Source of the DNA: Candidatus Avelusimicrobium bubulum | GTDB lineage: Bacteria > Elusimicrobiota > Elusimicrobia > Elusimicrobiales > Elusimicrobiaceae | NCBI GenBank assembly: GCA_902798835.1 | Contig: CADBYN010000006.1 | Coordinates: 1-40,103, forward strand | Direction of reading: 5' to 3' | Length of the DNA stretch: 40,103 nt | In this document: positions 25,405 to 32,686 of the stretch, one piece after another | Position numbering within the stretch: the stretch's first letter is position 1 | Layout: the number at the start of each line of letters is the position of its first letter | Made by a program: the position numbers and the translations under genes | Notes under the pieces: generated by a model | Told to the model about the DNA's origin: nothing | What the model saw: only the letters and a program-made list of their open reading frames with translations | Database searches by the model: none

Positions 25405-25572
25405 ATGGCTAAACAACCCACCCATTTACGTTTTTTGCTCTCGCTAGAAGACACGAAAATGGTCGTGCTTTCTACCCAAGATAAGTTGCACATCTACAGC
25501 AACCATCATGCGCAACCTACCCGACGCGAAACGTTCACTTCCGAGCATATTACCGAAGCCTTGGTACGCTGA
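25405..25572 (+). CDS. 55-aa protein of unknown function
   Basis: Short frame with a very good Shine-Dalgarno (AAGGAG, seven bases before the ATG) and a strong terminator behind it, so it is probably real. It begins MAKQPTHLRFLLSLEDTKMV, contains YSNHHAQPTRRE and has no membrane segment; it is basic and histidine-rich. I recognise no family. It lies immediately right of the candidate origin. Confidence 0.65.
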   Translation: MAKQPTHLRFLLSLEDTKMVVLSTQDKLHIYSNHHAQPTRRETFTSEHITEALVR

Positions 25573-25590
25573 TTTTTTGTGAGCTAATAC

Positions 25591-25621
25591 ACCCCCGCAC
25601 GCAAAAAGTGCGGGGGTCTTT
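25591..25621 (+). terminator. Terminator after the 55-aa gene
   Basis: Ten-base stem ACCCCCGCAC / GTGCGGGGGT with loop GCAAAAA, followed by CTTT. Confidence 0.85.
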
Positions 25622-25631
25622 GCTTGGAAAG

Positions 25632-25647
25632 TGTTATAATAGATGTA
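25632..25647 (+). promoter_or_regulatory. Extended -10 of a leaderless promoter for the HEAT-like protein
   Basis: TGTTATAAT (TATAAT at 25635-25640) with six bases to the ATG at 25647, leaving no room for a Shine-Dalgarno. Confidence 0.6.
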
Positions 25648-26678
25648 TGAAAAAATATATCACTGTAGGGTTTCTGTTTTTACTGTCTGCGCCGTTGTTT
25701 GCGCAAACGTTACTGCAACAAGTCTTACCGCTTTTACAAAAGCCTACGCGTACCGCGCAAGAAACACAACAAGTGCTTACGCTCTTTCGCACGTCGCAAG
25801 ATCCCAACACGGTCTTTGCCGCCGGAGCCAGTTTAGTACGCATCCCGCCGGCCAAAGAATCCGAGCCGGCACTGGTCAGCCAAGTCATGCGCGAAGATGA
25901 TGCCCTAAAGGCGGCGTTCTCGGCGGTGATTTTGACTTCCATGGGGTCGGTGTATGAAGAACTTTCCCCGCTTTTGCAAGATGCGCTGCACACGCAAGAT
26001 CCTGTGCTGCGTGCGTATGTAGCCGCTGCGTACGGGCTCATTCACCCCGAAGACAAAACCCACGCGCGGGACATTGTGCGCTTGTATATCTTCGACGAAA
26101 AATTTGCCCAACGCGCGCTTAATTTAGTGGCCGCTACCGACAAAGAACAATTTGCTATTTTGAAAAAATGTGCCGCCGCGGCCGATCCGCAACTGCGCGC
26201 CTCTGCAGCAGCGTGGTTGGGTTCGTTGCACACGTCCGAGGCCATGGCACAATTATTCAAACGTGCCAAGAAAGAGGATGACTCTACCGTGCAAACCCAG
26301 CTTGCTACTTCGTTAGCCGCTAACCCGGATATTGCGTTGGAAGAAGCCCTGAAAGGTTTACACATCTCCTACAAAAAACCCGCCTCGGCCACGTATGCGC
26401 TGGCGCTTGGTTTTATGACGGGCAACAGCGTCAATTCCCTCAAAGATGTGCTGCTATCTGGCAAAGAGAACGAGCGCATCAACGCGCTGCGTGCGTGTGC
26501 GTACATGGCGGGCGTGCTTTCTAACCCCAATGCATTTTCGTATACTTCCGACCGGGCCTTTGATATTCACTTGCTAAAAGGGCTCATCGCACCCATTAAC
26601 GCACTGGCCACTAACGGCTCGGACGAAGAAAAACTTTACGCACAAAATGCGCTGGCACAGATTGAAAAACTGATGTAA
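25647..26678 (+). CDS. Secreted HEAT-repeat-like protein of unknown function
   Basis: 343 aa from ATG 25647; an upstream TTG at 25608 lies within the terminator region and is rejected. Signal peptide MKKYITVGFLFLLSAPLFA is followed by an all-helical, Ala/Leu-rich body with repeating units such as DPVLRAYVAAAYGLI and DPQLRASAAAWLGSL, typical of HEAT/PBS-type repeats used for protein binding. It is followed by dut after eight bases, so the two are probably co-transcribed. No catalytic motif is seen. Confidence 0.8.
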   Translation: MKKYITVGFLFLLSAPLFAQTLLQQVLPLLQKPTRTAQETQQVLTLFRTSQDPNTVFAAGASLVRIPPAKESEPALVSQVMREDDALKAAFSAVILTSMGSVYEELSPLLQDALHTQDPVLRAYVAAAYGLIHPEDKTHARDIVRLYIFDEKFAQRALNLVAATDKEQFAILKKCAAAADPQLRASAAAWLGSLHTSEAMAQLFKRAKKEDDSTVQTQLATSLAANPDIALEEALKGLHISYKKPASATYALALGFMTGNSVNSLKDVLLSGKENERINALRACAYMAGVLSNPNAFSYTSDRAFDIHLLKGLIAPINALATNGSDEEKLYAQNALAQIEKLM

Positions 26679-26686
26679 GGATTGGT

Positions 26687-27100
26687 ATGAAAGTAAAAAA
26701 ACTAGACCCACGCGCCAAACTGCCGCAACGTGCCCACCCGACCGATTCGGGCGCTGATTTATTTGCGCTAACGCGCACCGTGCTTGCCCCGCGCAGCATC
26801 ACCCACGTACATACGGGCATTGCGGTAGAACTGCCGGAAAACACCTCGGGCATTATCTGGGGAAAAAGCTCGGTAGAGAGCAAAGGCATTAAAGCGATGG
26901 CCGGCCTGGTGGATGCACCGTATCGCGGCGAACTGATTGTGTGCATGTACAATTTAAACGACACCGAGTTTGTGTTTGAAGCCGGGCAGAAAGTCGCCCA
27001 ATTGGTGGTACTGCCCACGCTCTACCCGACGTTTGAACAAGCCGATGAGCTGAGTGATACTTCCCGCGCAGACGGCGGTTTTGGCTCCACCGGAAAATAA
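26687..27100 (+). CDS. dut: Deoxyuridine 5'-triphosphate nucleotidohydrolase (dUTPase)
   Basis: 137 aa, trimeric dUTPase length. Hydrolyses dUTP to dUMP and PPi, limiting uracil in DNA and supplying dTMP synthesis. Motif 1 is HPTDSGADL, motif 2 GKSSVESKGI (usually GRSSLA-like), motif 3 GLVDAPYRGELIV with the catalytic Asp and Tyr, motif 4 GQKVAQLVV, and motif 5 the C-terminal RADGGFGSTGK that closes over the nucleotide. All five are present. It is in an operon with the HEAT-like gene. Confidence 0.94.
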   Translation: MKVKKLDPRAKLPQRAHPTDSGADLFALTRTVLAPRSITHVHTGIAVELPENTSGIIWGKSSVESKGIKAMAGLVDAPYRGELIVCMYNLNDTEFVFEAGQKVAQLVVLPTLYPTFEQADELSDTSRADGGFGSTGK

Positions 27101-27132
27101 TTAACGACATCGCGACATTGCGCTTTTACGCA
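27101..27132 (-). repeat. Copy 2 (inverted) of the 30-38 bp repeat family
   Basis: Reverse complement of 28022-28052 with two differences; abuts the dut stop codon. Confidence 0.75.
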
Positions 27133-27139
27133 CAATAAA

Positions 27140-27228
27140 TGTCATCCCCGAGTGTCTCTATCGGGGATCTCCTCCTTGTGTCCTTTAAGAGATGTGGAGA
27201 TTCCCGGTTACAACCCGCGGGAATGACA
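27140..27228. repeat. Palindromic repeat element (MITE-like), 89 bp
   Basis: Ends are inverted repeats (TGTCATCCCCG at the start, CGGGAATGACA at the end) and an inner pair GGATCTCC / GGAGATTCC can also fold back. The first 34 bases recur at 38480-38514 with three differences. No coding capacity. Confidence 0.75.
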
Positions 27229-27240
27229 AATAAAAATAAT

Positions 27241-27323
27241 TGTCATCCCGGAAATTTGTAATCCGGGATATAAATGCCTCATGAGTTGCCCCTATATCCC
27301 GTATAACGACCTTACGGGATGAC
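27241..27323. repeat. Second palindromic repeat element, 83 bp
   Basis: Begins TGTCATCCCG and ends CGGGATGAC, with internal inverted pairs (CCCGG/CCGGG and ATCCCGTA/TACGGGAT). A further related fragment runs to the AGGATGACA at 27364-27372. The 320-base gap between dut and rnpB consists mostly of these elements. Confidence 0.7.
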
Positions 27324-27419
27324 CAGGGGCGTTGCTTACGGGGTAACGAGGAAACAACCCCTCAGGATGACACTTTATTTAGAGCAACGACGAAATACGT
27401 GGAATTTGGAAGAAGAAAA

Positions 27420-27746
27420 TGGCAGCCGATACCCCGGATTCTGTCCCAGCCGATTAGTAAAACTGGGTGGTAACCATTACTCTAAGCGGCCTACTTGGTC
27501 ACGAAGGCGGGCACCTGTGGACCGGCTTGGCCTTGCTCCGTGTGGGGTTTGCCTTGCCGCGCTTGTTACCTCGCGCGCGGTGCGCTCTTACCGCACCTTT
27601 TCACCCTTACCCTTGCGGGCGGTTTATTTTCTGTGGCACTTTCCGTGGAAATTCCCCCGCCCTTTCGAGCGGCACACTGCCCTGTGGAGTCCGGAAGTTC
27701 CTCCCCCTGCGCCGGAATTGGCCGGGAGCGGTTACCTGGCTGCCAC
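27420..27746 (-). ncRNA. rnpB: RNase P RNA (class A)
   Basis: Catalytic RNA that trims the 5' leader of tRNAs. On the minus strand the conserved blocks appear in order: GAGGAA and CCGGACTCCACAGGGCAG near the 5' end, GGTAAGGGTGAAAAGGTGCG, AAGAGCGCACC, GGCAAACCCCAC, GGAGCAAGGCCAAG, and ACAGAATCCGGGG at the 3' end. The 5' GGCAGCC (27744-27738) pairs with the 3' GGCTGCC (27427-27421) as helix P1. A TATAAT (27756-27751) lies at the right distance for transcription to start at about 27745. Confidence 0.95.
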
Positions 27747-27750
27747 TTAC

Positions 27751-27756
27751 ATTATA
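27751..27756 (-). promoter_or_regulatory. -10 (TATAAT) of rnpB
   Basis: Perfect hexamer five to seven bases upstream of the predicted 5' end of the RNase P RNA. The -35 region is not recognisable. Confidence 0.65.
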
Positions 27757-27793
27757 CAAAAACCCCGCGCTTTTGGGCACGGGGGTAAAAAGG

Positions 27794-27831
27794 GCGTAAA
27801 AGCGCAATTTCGCGGTGTGGTTGACCTTGGC
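27794..27831 (+). repeat. Copy 3 of the 30-38 bp repeat family
   Basis: GCGTAAAAGCGCAATTTCGC at its start is identical to the copy at 28022-28052; its right half (GGTTGACCTTGGC) is shared with copy 1 at 24895-24931. Confidence 0.75.
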
Positions 27832-27868
27832 TGTGCAGGCTAGCACCGGTCTTGCGCCACGTAAGATG

Positions 27869-27971
27869 ATTTTTCAAAACCGCTTTTAGGTTGGCGGGCA
27901 AGTGCCCCGAAGTTGTACTGCTAGGTACTACGAGTGGGCAGTCACGCCAAGATAAACAGGTTTTGAAAAAT
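27869..27971. other. Rod-like inverted repeat, possible structured RNA or cruciform
   Basis: A perfect 13-base outer stem (27869-27881 with 27959-27971) encloses an inner stem TTGGCG/CGCCAA, then TGCCC/GGGCA, then a 7-base hairpin stem with one mismatch closing on TGCTAG. These are separated by internal loops, about 103 nt in all. No open frame uses it. The folding is symmetrical, so the strand is uncertain. Resembles the overall shape of small regulatory RNAs with a central bubble, but I find no convincing match to 6S RNA, tmRNA or SRP RNA. Confidence 0.55.
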
Positions 27972-27988
27972 GGTAGCGCAAAAAGCAA

Positions 27989-28021
27989 ACAAAGGTTAAA
28001 CGTTTTCCGTTTAACCTTTGT
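27989..28021 (-). terminator. Terminator downstream of the queF / PrcB-like unit
   Basis: A 14-base perfect stem ACAAAGGTTAAACG / CGTTTAACCTTTGT with a 5-base loop. On the minus strand it is followed by TTTGCTTTTT. Confidence 0.7.
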
Positions 28022-28052
28022 GCGTAAAAGCGCAATTTCGCGGTGTCGTTAA
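28022..28052 (+). repeat. Copy 4 of the 30-38 bp repeat family
   Basis: Same orientation as copy 3 and inverse of copy 2; lies between the terminator at 27989 and the stop codon at 28058. Confidence 0.75.
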
Positions 28053-28057
28053 TACAC

Positions 28058-28765
28058 CTAAAGCACTTGCTCTAATATAATAGGTAAGGAAGACTTGTCG
28101 ATTTTCTGCGCGCTATGGGTGTTGATTTTTTTGTCTAACCCAAACACATTGACGCGGTAGCGCACTTTGAGGTTTCCCCCTTCGGGCGCGATATCCACAA
28201 TTTCAAATACTTTGTCGGGCAGGTTGCTCACAGACTCGAGCACCACAACTTCTTCCTTGGCAAAATCGGCCGTCGGGTAACTGCCGCGCGCCTGCGTTTT
28301 AAACGCCTTGTACTCGTCCAAGGTTTTGATACGTTTGACGCTGACAGGCGCTTCAATAAGCGTAAGGTTAGAGCCGTCGGCCGCACGCTGGGCCGGCTGG
28401 CGGGCGTTAAGCACTACGCTTTTTTGCTCGTCGGAAAGCACCACGCCGTTGGGTTTTCCTTCCTCGGTTTTGGCCGAAACGGAAGGCAGCCCCAGCACCA
28501 CATCGTCGGGCAATTCGCTGCGCACGAGTTGCGAGGGCAGCTCCGCCGAGCTTTTAGGCGTATAATCTTGCGCTACTTCGCTCACACCTTCGGGGGTACC
28601 CATTTCTTCGAGCTTGGCCAGCAATAAATCCACTTTCGGATCGGAACTAAACGCGGCGCAAGCGGGCCCCTGCGGGGTTTGGTACGCGCGCATACACGCG
28701 CCCCCCACCACCAGGCCGGTTACAAACGTAAGCGTCCAAAGCAGCAAGAGTTTACTTTTTTTCAT
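28058..28765 (-). CDS. Membrane-anchored or secreted protein with PrcB-like C-terminal domain
   Basis: 235 aa. The N-terminal hydrophobic segment (LLLLWTLTFVTGLVVGGACM) could be a signal anchor. A variable linker (about 30-145) follows, then a C-terminal domain starting IKTLDEYKAFKTQ with ADFAKEEVVVLESVS and GGNLKVRYRVNVFG. This resembles the beta-rich domain found at the C-terminus of PrcB-type proteins (protease-complex accessory factor); the match is weak and made by eye. The ATG overlaps the queF stop by 14 bases. Confidence 0.6.
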   Translation of the reverse strand: MKKSKLLLLWTLTFVTGLVVGGACMRAYQTPQGPACAAFSSDPKVDLLLAKLEEMGTPEGVSEVAQDYTPKSSAELPSQLVRSELPDDVVLGLPSVSAKTEEGKPNGVVLSDEQKSVVLNARQPAQRAADGSNLTLIEAPVSVKRIKTLDEYKAFKTQARGSYPTADFAKEEVVVLESVSNLPDKVFEIVDIAPEGGNLKVRYRVNVFGLDKKINTHSAQKIDKSSLPIILEQVL

Positions 28766-29153
28766 AGTTAGCCACGATGACCGACTTTAACCCGCCGCGC
28801 GGCGTGAACGTCCCCGTGACGGTTGCTTTTTTGGGATGGCACGCCTTGACGACATCATCCAAAATCTTGTTGGCGATATTTTCCATAAAAATTCCCATAT
28901 CGCGGTATTCCAAGAGATAGTACTTGAGTGATTTTAACTCCAAGCATAGCGCATCGGGGATATATTCAATCACAATGGTCCCGAAGTCCGGCAATCCGGT
29001 CTTGGGGCAGACGGAGGTAAACTCCGGCAGTTCAATGCGCACCACATAGTCGCGCTTGTACTGGTTTTCCCAGCATTGAATAGCTGGCAGGACCGTATCC
29101 GCATTTTTGCGGGCGTGGTCTTGGGTATATCCAAAGTCTATATCTTTTGTCAT
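28752..29153 (-). CDS. queF: NADPH-dependent 7-cyano-7-deazaguanine reductase QueF
   Basis: 133 aa from ATG 29153, which overlaps the preceding stop codon as ATGA; an in-frame ATG at 29186 is also possible. Reduces preQ0 to preQ1 in queuosine synthesis. The family signature is complete: PEFTSVCPKTGLPDFGTI with the catalytic Cys and Asp, LELKSLKYYLLEYRDMGIF (the QueF ESKSLK-type motif with E and F), and TGTFTPRGG. Length corresponds to the short, unimodular type as in Bacillus. It is another tRNA-modification gene in a window that also has miaA and miaB; no other queuosine genes are nearby. Confidence 0.92.
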   Translation of the reverse strand: MTKDIDFGYTQDHARKNADTVLPAIQCWENQYKRDYVVRIELPEFTSVCPKTGLPDFGTIVIEYIPDALCLELKSLKYYLLEYRDMGIFMENIANKILDDVVKACHPKKATVTGTFTPRGGLKSVIVANYEKK

Positions 29154-31099
29154 TTTATGCGTAACATCCTTGTTGAATTTAGCCATATAATCACTACGAC
29201 CGCCAACGCCCCGATAACCGGAATCTGCCAACTGGCCGGCGCGACGGCACTTTGCCACACCAACCATCCGGCCAACAGGCCGTTAAGCAATACGCACAAG
29301 ATGACGTTTTGGCGTATTAAGCGGCGCAGCTTTGTATGAATTAAAAACAAATAGCGTATACCGTCCAAATCGCGGCGGCGGATGATTACATCCACCCAAT
29401 TATTATACACGTTTTTGCCCGAAGAAAACACCAGGCCGGCATCGGCTTTTAACAAAGCGATGATATCGTTAAACCCGTCGCCCACCATCACCACTTGCTG
29501 GCCCAGGCCTTGCAAGTTACCCACGATTTCGGCCTTGGTTTTAGGCAGTACAAAATAGTTGTATTTTTCGATCCCGGCCTCGTTGGCGATGGACGAGACG
29601 GAGCTTTCGTTATCGCCCGACACCAGGATAATTTCTTTGTTTTGTTTGTGCAAGAACTCTACCATGTCTTGCGCGCAGGGGCGCAGCTCGTCGGCCAGGG
29701 TTAAGTATCCCAGGTATTGCCCGTTGACGGCTACGCAGATGACTGCCTCGCATTGCTGGGTAATTTCTTGGCTCACGGTGATGCCTTGCTCGGTAAGCCA
29801 CGGGATAGAGCCGGCTAAAATCTTCACGCCGCGCCCTTGGGCTTGCACCCCTAGTCCGGGCAGCACATCAAACGCCAGGAGCTTGTTGGGTTTAATTTTA
29901 TGTTCGCGCGCGTACGTGTTGACCGCATCGGCAAACGGTCCGTCGACCAACTGTTCGGCGGTGATGACGGCTTTTAAGAGTTGCTTTTTCACTTCATCGA
30001 GCACCGGATACACGCCCGACACGCGCAGCTCGCCGTAGGTAAGCGTACCGGTTTTATCAAACAAAATCGTAGCGGCGTTGACGAGTTTTTCCAGCGCGTT
30101 TAAGTTTTGGATTTTGAGTTTAAGCCGCGCACCGCCTCGGCGGGCAAAGAACGAGGGAAACACTACCGCAAACGCCAAAGCGGCCGGGCAGAACAGCGCG
30201 GCGGTAAAGAGGAACACGCCCAAGTAGCTGGCCCATTGTGCCCATCCGTGGCGCAAGAGCAGCACACCGTAAAGCCCCAGCGCACACACGCTGATAAACG
30301 GCAGCACCCAGGCGGCATAGCTATCGAGCAGACTACGCGCGCCGGCGCGGTGACGCTCGCTGGTTTTAATGGCGTCAATGATACTCATAATCGCCGAGCC
30401 GGGCAGCGTTTGGGTGACTTCTACATAAATATCGTCGGACTTGTTGAGCGTGCCGGCATAGACGTGGTGATCCACGCGTTTGGCGGTAGGCATCATGTTG
30501 CCGGTGATGAGTTGCTCGTCAATCGAGGTTTTGCCTTTGCGGATGATTCCGTCGCACGGTAAGCGCTCTCCCACTTTTACAAACACCAGCTCGCCTTTTT
30601 TGAGTTCGCGCGCGAACACTTTGCGAAATTGCCGCCCGATACACAAACGTCCGGCCTTGGGCAAAAAGTCGTCGAGCTTTTTGATAAACACGTGGGTTTT
30701 TTCTTTTTCCCGGCTTAGCCGCCGCTCGACCCACAACGTCAGCGTGATGAGCAGCATGGTATAGACGTACAAATCGCTCACCGGGCCGTGCCAGCTGACC
30801 AAGTTAAAGCGCGTGATGACCGAGTAAGCAAACCCGCACAACACGCACACGCTGACCAAAGCCGAAAGACTAAAATGCTCGTTCCACAAATCTTTCAGGG
30901 CGCAGCACACAATGATATCCGCGCAGAATAGCAAATCGAGCAGTACCAGGATAAAAATTCCCATGGCAGAATGTTCCAACAATTCCGATCCCAGCACCAA
31001 AAGCATCAAACAGAATGACAGGAAAAACCGATACGTAAACTTCCTAGACGGCACCGATAAGGCGGCCGGCTCGAACGCAACTACTTCATCTTTACTCAT
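29150..31099 (-). CDS. Atypical P-type ATPase (P1B-like) with altered signature residues
   Basis: 649 aa. Two pairs of N-terminal helices, an actuator domain (KVGERLPCDGIIRKG), two helices with FCPAALAFAVVFP at 304-315, the phosphorylation site DKTGTLT (Asp348) and the hinge GDGFND (540-545) show a P-type ATPase. The order of helices fits P1B heavy-metal pumps, but no N-terminal metal-binding domain is present. The actuator TGE loop reads TGNMMP (199-204), so the catalytic Glu is Asn. The membrane motif is CPA in place of CPC. The P1B nucleotide-site HP dipeptide appears as DGPFA, lacking His. Transported ion unknown; activity may be slowed or changed. Confidence 0.8.
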   Translation of the reverse strand: MSKDEVVAFEPAALSVPSRKFTYRFFLSFCLMLLVLGSELLEHSAMGIFILVLLDLLFCADIIVCCALKDLWNEHFSLSALVSVCVLCGFAYSVITRFNLVSWHGPVSDLYVYTMLLITLTLWVERRLSREKEKTHVFIKKLDDFLPKAGRLCIGRQFRKVFARELKKGELVFVKVGERLPCDGIIRKGKTSIDEQLITGNMMPTAKRVDHHVYAGTLNKSDDIYVEVTQTLPGSAIMSIIDAIKTSERHRAGARSLLDSYAAWVLPFISVCALGLYGVLLLRHGWAQWASYLGVFLFTAALFCPAALAFAVVFPSFFARRGGARLKLKIQNLNALEKLVNAATILFDKTGTLTYGELRVSGVYPVLDEVKKQLLKAVITAEQLVDGPFADAVNTYAREHKIKPNKLLAFDVLPGLGVQAQGRGVKILAGSIPWLTEQGITVSQEITQQCEAVICVAVNGQYLGYLTLADELRPCAQDMVEFLHKQNKEIILVSGDNESSVSSIANEAGIEKYNYFVLPKTKAEIVGNLQGLGQQVVMVGDGFNDIIALLKADAGLVFSSGKNVYNNWVDVIIRRRDLDGIRYLFLIHTKLRRLIRQNVILCVLLNGLLAGWLVWQSAVAPASWQIPVIGALAVVVIIWLNSTRMLRIK

Positions 31100-31118
31100 A
31101 CAACGTTGTTTCTACTCC

Positions 31119-32207
31119 TTACTTACCTGCCCCTGCGGTGGTCGGCTGGGCCGACTGGGTTTGCACACCGGTAGGAATGGGATGAGTGACAATGCGCTTT
31201 TCGCCGCTGGAGGTATATTGGCGTCCTTCGGGGAAGAAGCGGGCCGACACCACTTGGTAACGTCCTTCGGGGGATTTCATCGCGTTTAATTTGGCTTGAT
31301 ACTTACGCGCGTTTTTGGGGTCGAGCTTGAGGGCCACTAAATAGTTTGCCGTGGCCGAGACAGGGTCCTCCATCGCCAGCATATCGCCCATGAGGTCATA
31401 CGTGGGGGCATAATCGTTATCGAGCTCTTTGGCTTTGACCAAAGCGCCCAAGGCATAATCGCTATCACCGTTGCGGTACAATAAATCGCCCAGATAATAA
31501 TACGCCAGGGCATAATCGGGCTTGAGGGAGATGGCTTGGGTTAAATCGTCGTAAGCGTCAGCGGGATAGCCCATCTTCATAAAGCAACGCGCCCGGGCTA
31601 CATAGAGGCGGGCATTGTTGGGCATCACGGCAATCGCGTGTGAAAAATCGTTCACGGCGGCTTCGTACTTGCCAAAGTTCCGGTACATCAACCCGCGGTT
31701 AAAGAGCAGCGCCGTATCGTGCGGACGCAACAAGGCAGCGCGGTCAAAATCAATGAGCGCCCCCTCGTAATCGCCGATTTTGCTATACGCGGTGGCGCGG
31801 TTTAAAATGGCTTGGAAATAATTGGGACGCACGGCAACTGCTTCGGAGAAATAGATAATCGCGTCGCCGTTTCTGCCCATATCCATATACAAGGCACCCA
31901 GGTTGTTGTTGGTTTCGGCGCGGGAAGGGTTGAGGTCCAGCGCGCGCAAATAATCTTCTTCGGCGTGTTGGCGGTTTTTAATACGCTCGGCCCTATCTTT
32001 GGCGGGCATCTTTTCCCACACCAGGCCGCGGTTAGTCAACGCTTCTACATGATTCGGATTTTGCTTGAGCAGCTGGTTGTAAAGCGTGATCGCTTTTTGA
32101 TAATTTCCCCGTGCTTGTGCCAAGCGGGCTTGCTTAAATAACTTCGTTTCATTGCTGCATGCGCACACCCAAAGCGCGCAGACCAAAATACCGATTATTT
32201 TTTTCAT
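31119..32207 (-). CDS. TPR-repeat lipoprotein
   Basis: 362 aa from ATG 32207, which overlaps the lspA stop as ATGA; the longer frame upstream runs through lspA and is rejected. Signal peptide MKKIIGILVCALWVCAC ends in a lipobox (VCAC, Cys17). About eight TPR units follow (for example ARGNYQKAITLYNQLLKQNP and IGDYEGALIDFDRAALLRP), then a Ser/Thr-rich tail. It is a protein-interaction scaffold at the outer or inner membrane; its partners are unknown. Translational coupling to lspA, the enzyme that processes such lipoproteins, is notable. Confidence 0.85.
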   Translation of the reverse strand: MKKIIGILVCALWVCACSNETKLFKQARLAQARGNYQKAITLYNQLLKQNPNHVEALTNRGLVWEKMPAKDRAERIKNRQHAEEDYLRALDLNPSRAETNNNLGALYMDMGRNGDAIIYFSEAVAVRPNYFQAILNRATAYSKIGDYEGALIDFDRAALLRPHDTALLFNRGLMYRNFGKYEAAVNDFSHAIAVMPNNARLYVARARCFMKMGYPADAYDDLTQAISLKPDYALAYYYLGDLLYRNGDSDYALGALVKAKELDNDYAPTYDLMGDMLAMEDPVSATANYLVALKLDPKNARKYQAKLNAMKSPEGRYQVVSARFFPEGRQYTSSGEKRIVTHPIPTGVQTQSAQPTTAGAGK

Positions 32208-32686
32208 GCTTTCTCCTCTTGTTTGGGGGTGCGGCGCACTAAACAATAGGCCAAGAGTGCCGCTCCCACCGTAATACACGCGTCGGCCACGTTGAACACG
32301 GGCCAAACCCGCCAATCTATAAAATCAACTACAAATCCTAACGTGATGCGGTCGTACAAATTCCCCATCGCACCGGTGATGATCAGCACCGCCGCCCACG
32401 CTGCGGGACGACCGTACTTGGTTACATCTTTCCAACTGTAAATCACGTAGCCGATGACTAAAAGCATCACGATGATGAGTAGCGCGTTACCGTTTTGAAA
32501 CATCCCAAACGCCGCCCCGGTATTTTCCACGTAGTTGAGCCAAAAGTACTTAGCCAGTTTTACCGGACCGTGCGCGGTGAGGTACAACAGCGCCCACACT
32601 TTGCTCAGGCGGTCCAACAAGAGTAGCAGGGCCGCCGCGGCGAGCATCGTTTTGTGGGTGCGTACCCACGCAAGCGCTTTAGCCAT
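32204..32686 (-). CDS. lspA: Lipoprotein signal peptidase (signal peptidase II)
   Basis: 160 aa from ATG 32686, overlapping the ileS stop by eight bases. Aspartyl protease in the inner membrane that removes lipoprotein signal peptides. Four membrane helices are visible, with the family motifs VENTGAAFGMF, the catalytic Asp in GNLYDRI and the second catalytic Asp in FNVADACI. The ileS-lspA order is widespread in bacteria. In this window at least two lipoproteins (24225-24755 and 31119-32207) are likely clients. Confidence 0.93.
   Translation of the reverse strand: MAKALAWVRTHKTMLAAAALLLLLDRLSKVWALLYLTAHGPVKLAKYFWLNYVENTGAAFGMFQNGNALLIIVMLLVIGYVIYSWKDVTKYGRPAAWAAVLIITGAMGNLYDRITLGFVVDFIDWRVWPVFNVADACITVGAALLAYCLVRRTPKQEEKA

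Noticed and set aside
27319-27846. Several open frames on both strands of 27.3-27.85 kb
   Set aside because: They overlie the RNase P RNA, whose conserved blocks and P1 pairing are clear.
27869-27971. 6S RNA
   Set aside because: The rod with a central bubble is reminiscent, but it is about 103 nt instead of about 180 and I could not find the conserved bubble sequences.
24895-28052. CRISPR array from the repeat family at 24895/27101/27794/28022
   Set aside because: Copies are irregularly spaced and in both orientations, with genes in between.
29076-31289. Numerous plus-strand open frames across 29-31 kb
   Set aside because: Shadows of the P-type ATPase and TPR lipoprotein genes; no homology or ribosome-binding sites.
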